Source: Bifidobacteriaceae bacterium
GTDB lineage: Bacteria; Actinomycetota; Actinomycetes; Actinomycetales; WQXJ01
Length of the DNA stretch: 7,129 nucleotides
Direction of reading: 5' to 3'
Assembly: GCA_031258055.1 (NCBI GenBank)
Contig: JAIRNM010000134.1
Location: forward strand, 1-7,129
Shown here: positions 5,162 to 7,129 of the stretch, in pieces
Layout of the letters: every line of letters begins with the position of its first letter
How positions within the stretch are numbered: position 1 is the first letter of the stretch
Position numbers and translations under genes: made by a program
Notes under the pieces: model-generated
Told to the model about the DNA's origin: nothing
The model's database searches: none
What the model saw: the letters and a program-made list of their open reading frames with translations, nothing else

Positions 5162-7129
5162 TCATTCAGCGGCGAGGGCCGCCGCTGGGGGAATGCGGGC
5201 GACGCGGCGGCCGGGCAGGATTGAGGCCGCCAGGCCGGCCGCCAAAGTCAACGCCATGACCGCCGCCAGGCTCCAGCCGGGCAGCGCCACAACCAATCCG
5301 ACTGTTGGTGCCAGCAGGACGGCGCCAGCGGCAAGGCCGTAAACAATGCCGAAGATGATTCCCATCAACCCGGCCACTCCAGCGATGACCAAGGCTTCGA
5401 CGGCCATCATCCAGCGGCTTTGGCCGCGGGTGAGGCCCAGCGCCCGCAGCAGAGCGGTTTCGTGACGGCGTTCAATCACCGACAGCGACAGGGTGTTGGA
5501 CACTCCGATCAAGGCCACCACAACTGAGACGGCCAGCAGCGCTAAGCCGATCAGCAGCATGGTGGCCAGGGCTTTGCGCGTCTCGGCGGCCGCCACGGCG
5601 GACCCTGTAACGGGGTAGGCCTCGACCTCGTTCGCCGACTGGCTGGTCACGGTGTCGAGGACGGTGTTCTGGACGGCGGCGGCATCGGCCTGGGGAGAGA
5701 CTTTCATCATCACGGCGACTGTTCGCGGGGCGCCGAAGGCGGCGAGTGTCGCCTCGTCCGCTACCATGCCGCCTAAGTTGAGGAAATCTAGCTCCTCGGC
5801 GTAAATGAACTTCAACTCTTTGGCGGTGCCATCCAGGCCGCTGACCACCCGGACCGAGCCGGACACTGGCTCGGCGCTGGGGGTTTCCGAAGCGTCTTCT
5901 TCGTCGGACCAGGACATAAGGGCGCCCATCCGGGCGATTTCCTCGTTGCGGTAGCCGTCTACCAGGATGGCGCCGGGCTCAAGGCGATCGGCTAAGTCAG
6001 GGATGTTGAGGGTTTCGCGCAATTCCTCTGGGTCGGCGCTGACAACCGTGTAGAGGACTGAAGTGCCCTCATCGTCCTCAATAACGACTGGCACGGTACC
6101 GATAGTGGCGCGGGCTGACAGTCCATCGACCGCCTCTAACTCATCTATCAGCGCAGGGTCTATCTCGCTGACACTGTCTTCCCATTCATCCGCATACGGG
6201 TCATCCTCCGCCATGATCGTCATCGGGGCGTAGCCCACCTGCAGGTCAACCGGTGTTTCCGTCATCACCGAGTGTTCGAACGAGCGCGTGAAACAGGCCG
6301 CCGCCACCAGCATCGAACTGACTAAGGTCACCCCAATCATTAGGGCGGTGGCGGTAGCGGCGGTCCGGCGCGGATTGCGGGTCACATTGGCCGCCGCGAT
6401 CCGCACGCCGCCCCGGCGTCTGGCCAGGAGCGCGGCGATCCGGCCGACCACCTTGGGCAGCCAGAAGACGGCACCGACAATCACACCGGCGGCGAGCGAG
6501 CCCCCACCGACGACGGCGCCGGCCGCGCCCAGGACTATCACGGCATCACTCGAATAGGTGACCTCGGCGACGGAGTTGGTCAGATAGACCGAGCCGACCA
6601 GAGCGACAACGCCAAAGGCCGCCAACCCCACTGACCAGCGCAGACGGGTCCGGCCCGCGGGCGCGGCCAGGCGCGGCGCCTCGCGCGGCCGCAGCGCCTC
6701 AATCGGCGCCACCGCCGTGGCGAGGCGGGCGGGAGCGAGAGAGGCCACCACCGTGGTCAAGGTTCCGATAACCAACCCAGCGGCGATGGTCACGGGCGAC
6801 ATGGCCACACCGCTAGGCACCGGGATGGTCGGATACCAGCGCCCTGCCACCAGCAGGGCAAGGCGAATTAATCCCCATCCCGCCGCCAGGCCGCCAATAG
6901 AGGCGATCAGTCCGGTTATGAGGGCTTCAGTCATCACCGAACGGCCGATCTGTCCGCTGGTGGCCCCAACCGAGCGCAGCAAGGCCAGGGTTCGGGTGCG
7001 CCCAGCGATCGTCACTTGGAAGGTGTTGGCGATCACTAAGGCCGCCGTCAGCAGCGACACCAGGCCAAAGACCAGGGCCACCGCCCGCGCTAGGTCGACA
7101 TCCCCGAATTCCGCGCGCGCCCGTTCGTG
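5162..7129 (-). CDS. FtsX/MacB-type ABC transporter permease, 5' end cut by the window edge
   Basis: This is a membrane permease of the FtsX/MacB/LolC superfamily, whose members use a separate ATPase to drive extrusion or mechanical work at the outer face of the membrane. The frame runs open to base 7129, with 16 codons before the GTG at 7079-7081, so that GTG is internal and 5' sequence is missing. Numbering from that GTG: the first FtsX core occupies 1-132, with helices at about 2-23, 53-80 and 96-118 and the coupling motif LALLRSVGAT (32-41). Two linking helices follow (about 148-168, 181-210), then NVTRNPRRT (232-240) and a helix at 243-264. A periplasm-like domain of about 235 residues (265-500) has two very acidic stretches (292-316, 391-404). 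The second FtsX core has helices at about 506-530, 558-592 and 602-624 and the matching ALLRALGLTRGQ (543-554). Relatives are often about 800-850 residues, so the first helix and first outer domain are probably missing. Substrate unknown. Confidence 0.88.
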   Translation of the reverse strand, partial: HERARAEFGDVDLARAVALVFGLVSLLTAALVIANTFQVTIAGRTRTLALLRSVGATSGQIGRSVMTEALITGLIASIGGLAAGWGLIRLALLVAGRWYPTIPVPSGVAMSPVTIAAGLVIGTLTTVVASLAPARLATAVAPIEALRPREAPRLAAPAGRTRLRWSVGLAAFGVVALVGSVYLTNSVAEVTYSSDAVIVLGAAGAVVGGGSLAAGVIVGAVFWLPKVVGRIAALLARRRGGVRIAAANVTRNPRRTAATATALMIGVTLVSSMLVAAACFTRSFEHSVMTETPVDLQVGYAPMTIMAEDDPYADEWEDSVSEIDPALIDELEAVDGLSARATIGTVPVVIEDDEGTSVLYTVVSADPEELRETLNIPDLADRLEPGAILVDGYRNEEIARMGALMSWSDEEDASETPSAEPVSGSVRVVSGLDGTAKELKFIYAEELDFLNLGGMVADEATLAAFGAPRTVAVMMKVSPQADAAAVQNTVLDTVTSQSANEVEAYPVTGSAVAAAETRKALATMLLIGLALLAVSVVVALIGVSNTLSLSVIERRHETALLRALGLTRGQSRWMMAVEALVIAGVAGLMGIIFGIVYGLAAGAVLLAPTVGLVVALPGWSLAAVMALTLAAGLAASILPGRRVARIPPAAALAAE

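Overview
The window reads like a chromosomal segment of a high-GC Gram-positive bacterium, probably an actinomycete. The evidence is GC-rich coding sequence, GTG starts, a duplicated FtsX-type ABC permease, and a single-chain EccC/EssC-type ATPase of the actinobacterial kind. The genus cannot be told. All six supported genes lie on the minus strand, so transcription runs from right to left. Both outer genes are cut by the window edges.

Right part (5162-7129): the 3' two-thirds of a large ABC transporter permease with two FtsX modules. Its 5' end lies beyond position 7129, where an ATP-binding partner gene would be expected. A 72-bp gap (5090-5161) with a small hairpin follows. Centre (1307-5089): a 1260-residue membrane ATPase of the FtsK/SpoIIIE superfamily. 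It has an FHA-like N-terminal region, two transmembrane helices, one complete ATPase module and two further modules with altered nucleotide-binding motifs, the last tethered by a glycine-rich linker. This is the layout of the type VII (ESX/WXG100) secretion motor. No WXG100 substrate, EccB, EccD, EccE or mycosin gene is visible beside it.

Left part (1-1273): two unrelated type II toxin-antitoxin modules in tandem, each with the antitoxin first and overlapping its toxin. The first transcribed is a Phd/YefM-type antitoxin with a complete PIN-domain toxin, preceded by a strong palindrome that is probably the autoregulatory operator. The second is an AbrB/SpoVT-type antitoxin with a PIN-domain toxin cut off by the left edge.

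The toxin-antitoxin genes should act as self-contained mRNA/tRNA-cleaving RNase modules. The ATPase and the permease are both envelope machines, but nothing in the sequence ties them functionally beyond shared strand and proximity. The many plus-strand open frames across 1307-7129 are judged to be shadows of the GC-rich minus-strand genes. No RNA gene, CRISPR array, insertion sequence or integrase was seen.
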